Shown piece by piece: positions 20,912 to 32,758 of a stretch of DNA of 64,000 nucleotides (the stretch's first letter is position 1; every line of letters starts with the position of its first letter). The notes beneath the pieces were generated by a model. That model was given only the letters and a program-made list of their open reading frames with translations. It did no database searches and had not been told where the DNA came from. The translations under genes were made by a program, and so were the position numbers. The stretch is taken from contig CM069875.1 of the NCBI GenBank assembly GCA_036172665.1, forward strand, positions 10,806,001 to 10,870,000. The letters run 5' to 3'. The stretch is from Prosopocoilus inquinatus (Eukaryota > Arthropoda > Insecta > Coleoptera > Lucanidae).

Positions 20912-22200
20912 CCGTGCCTTCAATTGAATTCCTCATTAAAGTAAGCTGTGATTTTTTATGAAGTTGGTGACACAATTCTAGAGAAAACAGTTGTCATTAA
21001 CTGTCAGTACTGATCATAACATCAAATAAAAACACAACATTAAAGTTTAATGTAGATGCTCAAAGTGCTCTCCTTCAGCTTGAATACATAAGCGTACTCT
21101 GCGTTTCATGTTTTCAAACCCGTTTGCTAAGTGTTCGGGGGTTATGTTAGCACACACATCTGTAATGCCCGCGTTTTCCATGTGCGGATAAATGAAGTAA
21201 TCCATAATTGTGAGATCCGGAGACCTTACAGGAAAATTCCCAATCCGATTATCGAAAAACTGCTGCAGGAAAGTCATTGTTTGATGAGCTGTGTGGGCAG
21301 TAGCATTGTCTTGCTGAAAAAAACCCTTCTGTAAGTTCATCATCATGTAGTTGATTAATGAAAGGTTCTAATAACTCATTTCGGTATCTTTCAGCAGTTA
21401 CTGAGTCGTTAAAAAATATTGGTCCGATGATATGACACTGCTAGCCAAACACCAATTTTTAATAGATGTAATGGAGTTTCCACAAATTCATGGGGATTTT
21501 CTGCTGACCATATTCTCATATTCTGTTTATTTAAATACCCTGAGAGATGAAACCAGGCCTCATCGGAAAAGAAACACTTGTCAAGAATGTCGTCGTTGTT
21601 TAAGTTATCAAGAAACCACTGACAATATTCTGTTCTTCTGTGAAAATCTACTGGCCTGAGTTCGTGGACTGCTTGAATCTTATATGGACAAAGTTTTAAG
21701 TCTTTTTTAAGAATAGTGTGACATGTTCCCACTGATAGTTGAACTTCTTGTGAAAGTTTCGCAATAGATTTCTTGGGAGTGTTCCATTCGATCCCGAACA
21801 TCTTCAATTCAGGCTGCAGTCCTTTTTTTAGCTGCTCCGGTCCATGTTTTGCGACCAAGTGATCCTGTTTCACGAAATTTAAGAACACAAGCGTGGATAT
21901 GTTTAACTAGCTCTTCATAAGTAATGGCAAAATTAGGAAACTGATGTCGAAACTTCTGTACACACAGATTAATTGAATAAACTAACTGTCCATTTTCTAT
22001 TCTACTGGTTTGAAAATAACTTTCAACAATAAATATTTTCTGCTGTGATTCTAACATTTTGAATTAATTGAAAATACAAAGTGTCAATTTGACATTTGTT
22101 TAATTAAATAATTGAACAGCTATCAGTGCTGCAAATCTTAGGAGAAAAAAACAGTGAAATCATAGCCCACTTTAATGAGGAATTCAATTGAAGGCACGGT
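20912..22200 (-). mobile_element. Full-length Tc1/mariner-superfamily element (DUF4817-like group)
   Basis: A 1289-bp element flanked by TA. The roughly 45-bp terminal repeats begin CCGTGCCTTCAATTGAATTC at both ends and continue with CTCATTAAAGT. One transposase relic lies on the minus strand. Confidence 0.88.
21047..22057 (-). pseudogene. Tc1/mariner-type transposase, multiply frameshifted
   Basis: The N-terminus (ATG at 22057, MLESQQKIFIVESYF, then a helix-turn-helix-like segment with FPNFAITYEELVKHI and VLKFRETGSLGRK) is in one frame. The middle (SIAKLSQEVQLSVGTCHTIL, then the first catalytic Asp in CFFSDEAWFHLSGY) is in a second frame from about 21888. The C-terminus (second Asp in FFQQDNATAHTAHQT, third in VRSPDLTIMDYF) is in a third. 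The shifts fall near T-runs at about 21823-21829 and 21318-21330. The layout matches insect transposases with a DUF4817-type N-terminal domain and a DDE superfamily endonuclease domain. The element cannot encode an active protein. Confidence 0.85.
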
Positions 22201-23872
22201 ATTTTATAACATTAGGATTTCATATATGTCCCTGGAGAGTAAAACTTTATATTTGCATAAAAAGATATTGAGGCTGTTTTTATACAGAATTTAGTTAATT
22301 TACTCTATTTTTTATTGATAGGCGGAAATTTGGACGTTGTTATAACTATCAGATGTCAAAAAAAATCAAAATTGACCTCAATCATTACTAACTAGTTACT
22401 GTTACAATAAAGTAAAGAAAAAACACAAATAACTGACTGATAATAGATCCACATTCATTTACAATTTCGCATTTTCCGCCTATCCAAAAAAAAAAAAAAA
22501 ATAGACGATAGGCGATTTTACACTTCCCTGTGGAAATATAACTGAGAAATCATACTTACGTTTCGTATGTTGAATCTATAGAAACAACTGCATCAAGAAA
22601 TAAAAAGATACAAAATTTTGAATGGACTTACACATTTTTTTTCGTCGGTCAAAAGATACAACTTTGATGAATGCTTGTTTTTGACAGTTTTAAACTGATC
22701 AAAAACTGCTGTATGAACAGATTTTATGTGTGAAAATCTAATTTATGCATTTCATGTTTTTTCATATCAAGTAGATGTTTATTTTTTTAATAACATTGAC
22801 TCACTATGTATTTAGTAGGTACAAATACTGTAGGTATAGACTTCATGCTTCATCACATAGAGGTAGTTTTCGAAATTTTGGAAATCTTTTATATCGTGAA
22901 GTCTAGACAATCAAGCATTGCAATTTAGCTGATTATTTTCAGTTAAACATAATTGTAAATGATGAATACAAATATCACAATAACTCCTTTATTATTCGGT
23001 TTACGATGAAATAGGAAAGTGTAGTTTTTATTTAGAATTTGTTATTCTTTCGGTTCCAAAAAATACCGAATATTCCATTAAAGAATACTGTACATATGAC
23101 AATACTTTGAGAACGCATTTTTTTTTGATATCACCATTGCAAGACAGATTAAAAACAGTTTATTTTTGCTAATTTTAACGACTTCGTAACTCCATTAATA
23201 ACGAAATTAGCAATAGTGCGGCAGTAACTTTGATCAGCGCTGTATATGCATTTGTATCTCTTATAGTTTAGGAGATTCGCCTAGTGGACCTTTAATTACT
23301 TTTAACCCCGTATATTAAAAGATGCCGAAACCAGCACCTTCTTGAATATAGCTTACAATGTAGTATCAAGCAAACACAAACAACTAAAATTAACAACGAC
23401 ATTTGCACTGAACGTACAAAACTCTACATATATCATATTTTTTAAACCTGTTAACTATGAAGAATATAGGTATAAATAGAATAGTAAACTATGAAAAGGA
23501 AAACATTTTATATCCAGTTGAAAATATTAATTTATTTACCTTGCCGTCTTACGAATCAGTTCGCTTTAAATATCAAAAGCAAATAACGAAAGTGGTCAGT
23601 GTTTTTATTCTCTATATTAATGATAACTGTTTTCTATAAAGGCATCCATAGAAGATTATAGATTCACAAATAAAAATGTTTCTTACGGCAAGCATATTCA
23701 CTATACATAATAAATATTCAAAATCCAATCGAAGTGTGAACATGACTAGTGTGGTTTTGTTATCACAGTCGTGGAAAACACGTTTCTACACAAAACACTA
23801 TAAGGTTTATTTCTTTCAAATTTAGAAGGGTATCAAACCTAGCTGAAACGCAAGCGTGATTAGCATGGAGTT
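22201..23872. other. No gene seen
   Basis: AT-rich. A small inverted repeat (GATAGGCGGAAAT near 22318 against TTTCCGCCTATCC near 22472) ends beside an A-run of about 17, possibly a small decayed MITE. Nothing else is supported. Confidence 0.4.
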
Positions 23873-24206
23873 CGGCCCACTAAAGCCTCGGTTTCCTAGA
23901 ATAACGGTACCGTAATATAGGGGCCGTAATATGACGGTATATGATGTCATATAGCGTTGAAAAATGACTTATATACATAAAGTAAGCAAGAAAAAGCAAC
24001 AATGTGTATTTATTTTATAAATTTCATAATGGTCCATTTCTATTTGACGTCACTTCGATTCCGAACTTTTAAAAAACCTTTCCGTGTACTTCTAGATGAC
24101 GGTGACGTTAGCTGTTTTCTAGGAAACCAAATGTACTTAATGACCTTATTATGTCATTCAGTCCGAATACTAAATTTTTGTACTGTTCACGGAACATATA
24201 GGCTAA
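23873..24206. mobile_element. MITE, GGCCCACTT family, copy 1 (diverged)
   Basis: It starts TTCGGCCCACT and ends with CAGTCCGAATACTAAATTTT...CACGGAACATATAGGC. The right part is the same as in the copies ending 30670 and 47577. This explains the 101-codon frame across it. Confidence 0.5.
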
Positions 24207-25029
24207 TTTCTGTATTTAACCGAACATCTATAAAGCATTCACAATCTTTCAGCATTCTACTCGTAGACTTCGAGTATAGACAAATGGAGCGCAGTATAGA
24301 CAAATGATGCGAATTACACGGCAACCGTGTTGGCAACGTAAGTTAGGCAACCAACACGACTTCTAAGGGCAAGTGAAGCTTCCTATTCTGTAATAATGAC
24401 TGTGGTAATGATTTGTTTGGAAGAATACATATCATAATCGGTAATGGTAAGGTTAAAGAAAACTAAGTCATTGGTAACGTTTACCAGTGGGAGATCCGAT
24501 CTTAAAAAACAATAATCGTGAAATTATAACCTAATTTTCTGATTCCTATTTTTTGGTGATACCAACAAAAATGTTACCTAACATGACCTGCTTTGAATGC
24601 CAAAAGATCGTGCACGGAAAATAAAAACTGCCATTTCAACATGCAAAAAAAATAATGAAATTTGAGCTTCTCTGTTTCGACATTTGAAAGCACTAAAAAA
24701 TATAAAATAACCATTAAAAAATTGCATTTGGTGCTTCTTTTTTCTACTTTGGGCTGAATTATTTTGAATATTATATAATAGGAGTAACTTTTTTTCTGTT
24801 TTAGTGCTTTAATGGGCTACTTTATGAAACCCAAATGACTCATTTTTCAGTTTCATAATGTAATGCTTTAAAACACTCGAAACTTTATTTTGTCAGGTTG
24901 TTGGTAACTCACGCAACTACATTTGTTCAAATCTCAAATTACAAATAAATAGTAACCTACCTCCAAATTATACATTATTGAAATTTGTTGGCATAACAAA
25001 TCGTAAACGTAACTGCAACACGGAAAATT
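24207..25029. other. No gene seen
   Basis: AT-rich sequence with no supported coding or mobile structure. Confidence 0.4.
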
Positions 25030-25258
25030 GTGTATCAAATTTCGATACGATTTCTATATATCGGTAGCGATATATCGACTTTCGAGAGTTATATCGATAG
25101 TATCAAGTATCAGTTACAGATATGTATCGAAATATCGGATCGATACTAGCGAATATCGGATCGATACGTATCGGTATACCGATACATTTCGAAATATAAG
25201 ATCGATACGTTTCGAAATTCATATAAGATTGATACGTTTCGAAATATTGGATAGAGGT
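25030..25258. repeat. TATCGATA/TTTCGAAA-rich block
   Basis: Dense, imperfectly repeated CGATA motifs: ATATCGGTAGCGATATATCG, GGATCGATACGTATCGGTAT, and three near-copies of GATCGATACGTTTCGAAAT at about 25199-25250. It behaves like a degenerate short tandem array. TATCGATA is also the core of the insect DREF-binding element, but the density is better explained as simple-sequence expansion. Confidence 0.7.
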
Positions 25259-26799
25259 TTAAAACAAAAATTATGATTTATTTTATAAACACTTTGTCAG
25301 AAATGTTAATGTATTAAATACTTAAACCACCACCATTTACAGCTGAAATCACTTGAAAGACCGCTGTGTGCAATAGAAAGACCGCTGTAAGCAAAACAAA
25401 GATCGATTTTGACAAGACAGCTTCAATCTCCGTAACGAAATTGAAAAATTAAGGTCGCTGTGTGCAAATGAAAGGTCATTAATGTCAGTTTACAAAATGC
25501 CGTACGGCAAATTAATGAAAGAAAAAAGTAAATTAATTATAGCTATGATAGAGGAGAATTAAATAATATTAGCCGAACTTTTAACGTAAAGTACGATGTA
25601 GCCAGAAAAATTATTCGGAAACGTGAAGAATTGAAAAAATACGGAAAAATCATAAACCCCACGTGCCGACGAAACAGAACCAATCTGCAAATGAGTTGAA
25701 AACTGTACTGTTTTATCTAATGATTAGATGTTTTATATAAAACGTAAAGGGTGAAATGCAGATTACAGGGAAATTCTCTTTTTGTGTTAAATAAGAATTT
25801 TTGATCATTTTCCGAAATGAAATGAATTTCTAGATCAAAATATTGGCGCGGAAACTGATATTTACATAATTATAAGCTTATTTAATTTTCTTATAACAGT
25901 AAAACACAGTTACGACATGTTTTAGTTTTCTTGCATTTTCTGGCATTTTAATAACTGAAATATGCTACTTGGGAATATTTAAGCTGATTTTAATGAAAGA
26001 TGGGAGATTATTCTTACAATTTTCAAACAAGTTTTCATCATTACTTGAGGAAGTGTTTCTTATTGTAATTGTCACTTTTGACGTTTAATTTTTACTTTGC
26101 CGGATATTTGTAATGTTTCTTGTGGTTAGGTATATTTTTATTTACCGTGCAATTATGTGTTTATCTTCTTCACCGCATTCTGCATTTATCTTGTTCTGTT
26201 AACACTTCTTTTTTCATAAATGAAGTTGAACACCTCGATACTCCATTATATTTAGCTCTTTCCCTCGAGTCTAATTTACAAAAACTGCGCAAAAACTGTT
26301 TTGACCGTGTAGTTACTATGACAACGTGACTGCATTGCAAGTGATTTGCAATTTACAACGTCGGTAACAACTTGTAAGTCCTTTTTCGTGAATGATCCCC
26401 TGTGAATAATTAATAATTAAACTTCAATACATTTTCTTATTTTTCGTAATCGCGTTGCTATGGCGAAGTTATTTAATTATTCGACTTATTTTCGATCTGT
26501 CAAAAGCAACTTTCATTTCTTGATTATTCCATTACTCGAAGTATCTTTTTCGATTATTGTATTTATTCATTTCCTTCCCATCTTACTAAGTTACTTTATA
26601 AGAAGCATAGTTAGAAATAATTTTTAATTAATATTGTTGTTAATTTGTGGCACATTTTTGAGTCGAAAAATGATCCACTCGCTTTATTAGCAAAATTAGT
26701 TGAGTGGTGTCTAATCCCTGACGTGGGATTCTACTTTTGTTCAAATTGTGGTGCACCATTGAAACTTGAAAATGACAAAGAGACGTAAGAAGCTCTATA
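25259..26799. other. No supported gene
   Basis: AT-rich. The segment 25500-25690 holds a short coding-like stretch on the plus strand (a helix-turn-helix-like phrase around VARKIIRKREELKKYGK), possibly the N-terminus of a decayed transposase. It is too short to assign. Confidence 0.3.
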
Positions 26800-28496
26800 A
26801 TAAATTTTTCTCAGAGAGAAAGAGCATACCCCATTTTTTATTGCATTTTTGAAATCTTCATGAAATCCTAAAAATATTTTATGATACAAGAGAAATTAGC
26901 CGCTTTAGAGGTAGTTCCATTTTTTAAAAAAAGTTCAAAGTTGCAGTGCCTTGTTTATGACGCTGCCATCTTTGTGTAACAAAAGCCATAATTTCAATTT
27001 TTGGCCTGTAGTAGGCTCTACTCATAAACTTAACTTAACTTAAGTCATAACTAATTTTACACAAAATTGTTTACGCGCTGGTTGAAAAGTAACTTCTGCT
27101 CGAACTGATTTCAACTGTCTAAAAGTCATGTTTTTTAAATAGAACACCCAGTATATTTTTATACCATAAAAATCAGAATTAAAAGTTCTTTCGAACTGTA
27201 TTAGCATTCTCTGTACCCATCTCTTATCTTTCTCTTTCTGATTTCATGATTTTCTCCTTGACACATCAATTTTTTCAATTTTCAGTATTATTTCTGAATA
27301 GTGTGCTATGAAAATGTAATAAACTGAGGTTTTTTAAATTAATTCTGACTGTAATTTCAATTTCATTTTAAAAAACCGAAAAATAATATTTAAATACATA
27401 TCTACAATCTGATCTGATCTCTACATATGCCGCATGTTTTAGAATTCTTGGTATGACTTTTTACACATTTACTAGGAGAAATTTACACTTACAATACCAA
27501 ATTTTATGACAACTAATAATAAATAAAAAATATTAAAAATAATACACAAATTGTTGGTTATAATAAACCAAGTAAGTTGTCTAAATTGTCCTCATCTATT
27601 ATTTATTAGTGATAACTTTCTATTGTATCTAAGTATTAACGTATTATCCTCGATATAACAATTTTTTTTTAACTTCTTGAATTATGGATTATTTTTTTTT
27701 TATCATCAAATACATTTAATATGTCTGTCTTTGAATAATCATTTTTTTATTCTTCGCAGCGATTAAATTGTTTTTTTTTAATTCCTACTAGACGGATGAT
27801 TTCAAAAATTATGATTTTTCTAGTTTTCATAGCCCACTATTTAAAAACAATACCGAAAAATGGAAAAAAATAGGTGTTAAAAAGAAATCATCGATAACGA
27901 GTGAACTACAAGAGATAGGTATAGGGAATGCTAATACAGGACGAAAGAACAATTAATCCTGAGTCATATGGCATTAAACTATACTAGGCGTTCCATTTAA
28001 AAAACATGACTTTTGACAGTAAAAAGTTGACAGTTGAAATTAGTTCGAATAGAAGTTACTTTTTAACAACAATCAAGTGCAAAACTGAAAGTGATCTGAA
28101 AGAATGGTACTGTAGCCTAGTACAGGCCAAAAATGGGCATCATGGTTTTTGTTGCACAAAGATGGCAGTATCATAACCAAGGTTCTGCAAGACTGAGTTA
28201 TTTAAAAGAAAATGAAAATGTCTAGGAAACGGTTAATTTTTCCTGTATCACATGTTGCACAAAATATTTTTAGAATTTGATGAAGATTTAAAAAAAAAGC
28301 ATTAAAAATTGGGGTATTCTATTTAAAATAAGAAAGTTGACAGCAACTTCCGGTATAAGTGGAAGTGTCCGAAATTTGAAAATATTATATTTTGATAGAT
28401 CCATTTCGTTAACTTATAACTGCAAAATATGAAACAGAAATTCAGAGGAGAAGTCCGTAAACTTTTAATGAACGGGTTGGCTGAATCTCCCTGTAT
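26800..28496. mobile_element. Foldback family of 61.8 kb, second copy, rearranged
   Basis: The left part (26820-27250) carries CTGCCATCTTTGTGTAACAA and CATGTTTTTTAAATAGAACA in the same order as 62030-62400. The right arm (27800-28496) is the inverse, ending CTGAATCTCCCTGTATA. The middle (27300-27790) is AT-rich. The outer left terminus is missing. Confidence 0.65.
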
Positions 28497-28823
28497 AGTA
28501 TTAAAATATTGTAAATTTTAAGATTGGGTTCGATAGTGGCAGGGTTGCTTTCCTTTCCTGTGTATATAGTATTAAAATAGATCGTGAATGCTTTATATTT
28601 TGCTTCTTAAAATAATCATATCAAAGGATGGTAGCTATAGGCAACTAATACCGCTAATTTACAAATTAAAGTACAGCATATTTTGAAATAAAACTTTCGA
28701 TACAAATTTAAGATTAATTCACGTTTAATTCGCTTTTAAATAGGCATTTCAATAGTTCCTAGACGATATTCATGAGACAATAAGCATGACCAGTCAGAAA
28801 CTCTCCACAGATAAACTCATTAA

Positions 28824-28951
28824 TGTCCGATTTCTACACCTTCTGATAAATTTATCTCCCAGGTTTTATCCTTGGAAACCATTGTATCGATAATAGTTTC
28901 CCAGGATACTCCCTGGCAGATAAATTTATCCGTAGGTGAAGAAATCGGACC
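28824..28951. mobile_element. 128-bp MITE with TAA target duplication
   Basis: Termini TGTCCGATTTCTACACC on the left and GGTCCGATTTCTTCACC reversed on the right. Inside them, GATAAATTTATC-type sequence also pairs. TAA flanks each end (28821-28823 and 28952-28954), which suggests the PIF/Harbinger group. Confidence 0.75.
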
Positions 28952-29171
28952 TAAGATATTTTATTTTTTTTTAATTTCTTAATTTCTTACTTCATGGTAA
29001 TTTCTGTCACATTAGACAGTCATCAGACAGATTGACTTTACTAAGAAAGAAGCAAGACATGCGTGATATGTTCTACGTAAGAAGAGAAATGCCACTTGCT
29101 TAATGAAATATGTTTGAAAAACGACAAGATTTTTTGTTGGAAGTTAAAGGGAGACGGCTGTATAGCAGTAA

Positions 29172-29299
29172 GGTCCAGTTTTACAAATGCGGTTCAACTT
29201 TGAACCGAGGCTTAAACCCTTAGCAACGATTATTTCAACAATTGTTGTGAAGGGTTTAAGCTTCGGCTCAAAGTTAAACCGTCATTGTAAAACTGGGCC
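29172..29299. mobile_element. 128-bp MITE with TAA target duplication
   Basis: Termini GGTCCAGTTTTACAA and GGCCCAGTTTTACAA (reversed). Arms continue with GGTTCAACTTTGA-type sequence, so almost the whole element is one hairpin. TAA is on both sides (29169-29171 and 29300-29302). PIF/Harbinger-like. Confidence 0.85.
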
Positions 29300-29302
29300 T
29301 AA

Positions 29303-30265
29303 GTCTTGTTAATCAATTGATCAGCATATAAAGAAAAAAATGAACTGTATTGTACGTAGTAAGTCATACATACAAATTTACCATAGCAACCGTGTCAACA
29401 AAGTTAATTTTTAAAGTACCTGCAGTAAAGAGGAAAAAAGTGTTAATACGAATCTTTTTAAGATTTAATCTTTAATTTTATCTATTTTATGGTCTTTCTG
29501 AAACTGTGACTATGTTTTCAGTAAATATTGAAAAAACGTTGTATACAAAATTTACTGGAAAATAATATTTACAAGGTAGGAATTTTAGATGCCACTTTTT
29601 CTTAATTTTAATCATTATTTAGCGTACTTTTCTATAATATCATGATTCCGTACCGTTTTTTAACCCCCAGGAACCAACTGTTTTGCTCAAAAATATCAAA
29701 AAACCAAAAAAAATTGCAAAAATGAATTTCCCTGTATTCTGCATTCGCTCCAACGTAAATTTCATTATAATATACATTCCAGCCTTTTATTGGCACACAT
29801 CGGCCTTTATTTTGCAATATCGGCTTTTGCTATATTAATGTATTTTTGACGATAACCGAAACGAACTTTTCATAATATTGTATTACATTATACTATAAGC
29901 AAAAATGGCCATATAACGTAACGGAAAAGGGTTTCCGCAAACTCTCTAATGAATGTCTGATTGTAAGTGACAGTCGAACCTGGACACTGACAGTGACAAA
30001 TTAAAAGGTTACTATTCGGCATTACATGATTCTAAAAGTGAGATTAAATTAATGTGTACCAATGATTTATCATTTATTTCTGTTACATCAAAACTAATAT
30101 ACGAGTTGCCGTTTTAACTGGTCGAAAATGTCCATATTAATTAATTTAGATCATTTAAAGAAAAACGTATTGGGGCAAGTACAAACAATTACACCAGAAA
30201 TAGTTTGGTATGTAATTAACGAACTCCATCTCAGGTTAGCTAGCTTATTATCAAGCTTAAGAATT
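29303..30265. other. No gene seen
   Basis: AT-rich sequence without supported features. Confidence 0.4.
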
Positions 30266-30670
30266 AGGCCCACTTAGTACCGACGCTTTTCACGCCGAAT
30301 GAACTGTTCACTCCTTCGCGCGGCTACGATGCTTCTAATTGTCCTTGAATGGAGAAGGAAGATATGCGAGTTAGTTCAGGTTTTTTTTCGACGACTAAAT
30401 GATTCTAATGTATTTAATCGTCAAAACGTTCGCGTATCCTAGAGAGATAATAGAAGAAAGTTTCTCTTTGAAAATATAAAAATGCATGTAATAGTCGCTG
30501 CAAATCACTACATACTTTAAATATTTAATTGCAAACAATAAAAACGCCTAGAAGTCGACAGTATTGTGCTCGATGCAACCACATGAGATAACTCCCTCCC
30601 AAATACTGCGGGCGGAACTAGTACAGTTCGAGTATTAAATTTTCGTACTAAGCACGGAACAAGTGGCCCG
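30266..30670. mobile_element. MITE, GGCCCACTT family, copy 2
   Basis: It begins GGCCCACTTAGTACCGACGC and ends CACGGAACAAGTGGCCC. The CpG-richer interior (TCGCGCGGCTACGATGC) is shared with the copy at 47375-47577 (TCGCGGCTTCGATGC). About 405 bp, non-coding. Confidence 0.7.
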
Positions 30671-31400
30671 ATTTCTTTTCCTTGCATATTATGCTATTCC
30701 GTTTGTGCGCTACATGACGGGATATTATTGAGTTTCTCTTAAGATCGAAAAGACTTAAAACGGTGAATTTCTTTTCTGTGCAGTACAATTCAAAGTAGTC
30801 AGTTTTCAAATCGAGGTATTCTCCCATCTTATGAATTTGGCCTAAATAAAGAAGGCATTGGCCTAACACATAATTATTTTTATTTTCATAACTTTTTATA
30901 ATTGTTACATTGATTATTTATTAATTGTATTAACTATTCACACGAATAGCGCTAATAAACATTCTAACTTTATAAACGACCTCTTTTTCTTCCATAGGCT
31001 CTGGTTACCCCATAGTCATTCTGTAACAAGATGAGCGAGAGAATGAGACATCATTAAAAAATCAAGAGTTACTAATAACTATTTCTTGAAGAATGTTTCA
31101 ATTCATTGGAAACATTTTTAGTTGCCTTTCTTAAATTGGTTTAAATATGTCTCCCCTTATCTTTTTTTAATTTTCTACAAATTTTTGCACGTTTTCCCAT
31201 GTTTCTCTCTAAGTTTTTAGAAAAAAAAAATCGTTTTTGCCTTCTTTTCGTTTTCGCTTAAAATGTTCATTGGCAAAATATATCTAACTTGAAAATTACT
31301 CCTCTTTTTAAAAATTAATTAGAATTAGTCCAGGTGTTTGTTAATGATATACAATTGGATAAAGAATTAAAAATTACCTACTCGTTTCATCACGAAAGGA
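30671..31400. other. No gene seen
   Basis: AT-rich. The minus-strand 73-codon frame (30648-30869) starts in unique sequence and runs into the MITE end, and has no features. Confidence 0.4.
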
Positions 31401-31429
31401 AACAAAAAAGCAATTTCCATACTGTTCAT

Positions 31430-31860
31430 ACAGTTTCCCGTAAATGAAGCGCCTTTAAAGAGCTCACTGCTTATTACTTATTACATTCCTCCAGCAATTT
31501 AAGGCATTTACGTTCCACGTGTAGTTGAAACGTGAGCCGCAAATTCGTTTCTTGTTGCTAGAAATCTATGTAGAACAGGCAGCATTCGCCGTCCAAATCA
31601 AGATCTCAGTTCGGTAACAAACTTAGGAAGCAGCTTGCCTTGCCTTTATGACATCATTGGTAATAACATGACGATGGGTGTCACGGTGGGCGAACAACCG
31701 TGTCTAGGTCATTACTTCATTACCACTAATTTCACGTCTACAAAGACTTTATTGGAGTACTCGTGTCCTCGACTGCGAGAAGTTGATTACGAAGATGTAT
31801 TTTACGACGTAATAAAATGGAAAATTGTCGTACTCATAAACGATTGCATTTGACCCTCGA
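31430..31860. promoter_or_regulatory. GC-richer unique island, candidate regulatory DNA
   Basis: A non-repetitive stretch with balanced composition, an E-box CACGTG (in TTCCACGTGTAG), and paired phrases such as TGGTAATAACATGACG. A 72-codon frame (31635-31853) crosses it but shows no family features and no splice context that I trust. I list it as possible enhancer, promoter or non-coding exon. Confidence 0.25.
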
Positions 31861-32754
31861 ATGTTTATTAAAAAACAAGTGTTCGTTAATTCTCATATTT
31901 TCGATGAAGCGAGTGCTACGTGTGCGAATCACTCAACATTGGCCCATTTTGATCTGCTATTTGGATTCAAGCCAACGGGTGAATCAGAACGTATAACATT
32001 CGTTGACCTATAAATATATCGTGTAATTAGAATGAACGAATTAAGTAATGAACAGTATATGTTGGCGTAGTTAATGGTCACTTGCTTATCTGTATACTTA
32101 AGTAAAATTAATTAGAAATGCTACTGCAAAGTTTACGCGTAGACCTTGGACCTAATTAGTTGATCTACTTACGAGAAACATTATTCACTTACTGCAATAA
32201 TTTGACCAAATAAAGCCATGTAACAACAACTGTTAATATAAAATAGAGTGGTTATGCATAGAGTTTTTATTATATTTTGAACGGTACCTGCACGGTTTAT
32301 TATCGGATATATCAAAAAATGTTAATACAAACGTTTCAGAAATTTACCTGAACCGCCAAAATTTACTAAAAGAAAACAAATGGTCGAAAATATGTCAAAT
32401 AAGTTCTTATGGAATATGTGGTTTGTCTATATTTGGTTTCAGATCTTTTATATTGGTTAAGTTTGAAATTATTATATTGTCTTAGCTGTTAGCATTTTGT
32501 CTTATAAAATGCCCCAGTTTAACCGTTTTTTTAATATAATTAACTCTTGCCGCACAAAATAAAATTCTTATTAATCCAGAACTTACTAAAGGCAAACTAC
32601 ATATTTTTGGAATTGGAAGCAAAGTATCTTTCTCCACGACTAGTAGTGATTGTAATAATTGTAATAAATCCGAAATCATTTCTTAATGATAGAAAGTAAA
32701 AATTCTCACTCTTACAAGAAACAGAATATTATTCCATAATTATGCTCAACGAAA
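31861..32754. other. No gene seen
   Basis: AT-rich sequence without supported features. Confidence 0.4.
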
Positions 32755-32758
32755 TATA

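Noticed and set aside
24002..24307. 101-codon open frame
   Set aside because: It overlaps a GGCCCACTT-family MITE and has no protein features.
25190..25250. Possible CRISPR-like direct repeats
   Set aside because: Units are imperfect, have no uniform spacers and lie in an intron-bearing eukaryotic genome.
31635..31853. 72-codon open frame in a GC-richer island
   Set aside because: No family match or convincing exon borders. Listed only as a possible regulatory island.
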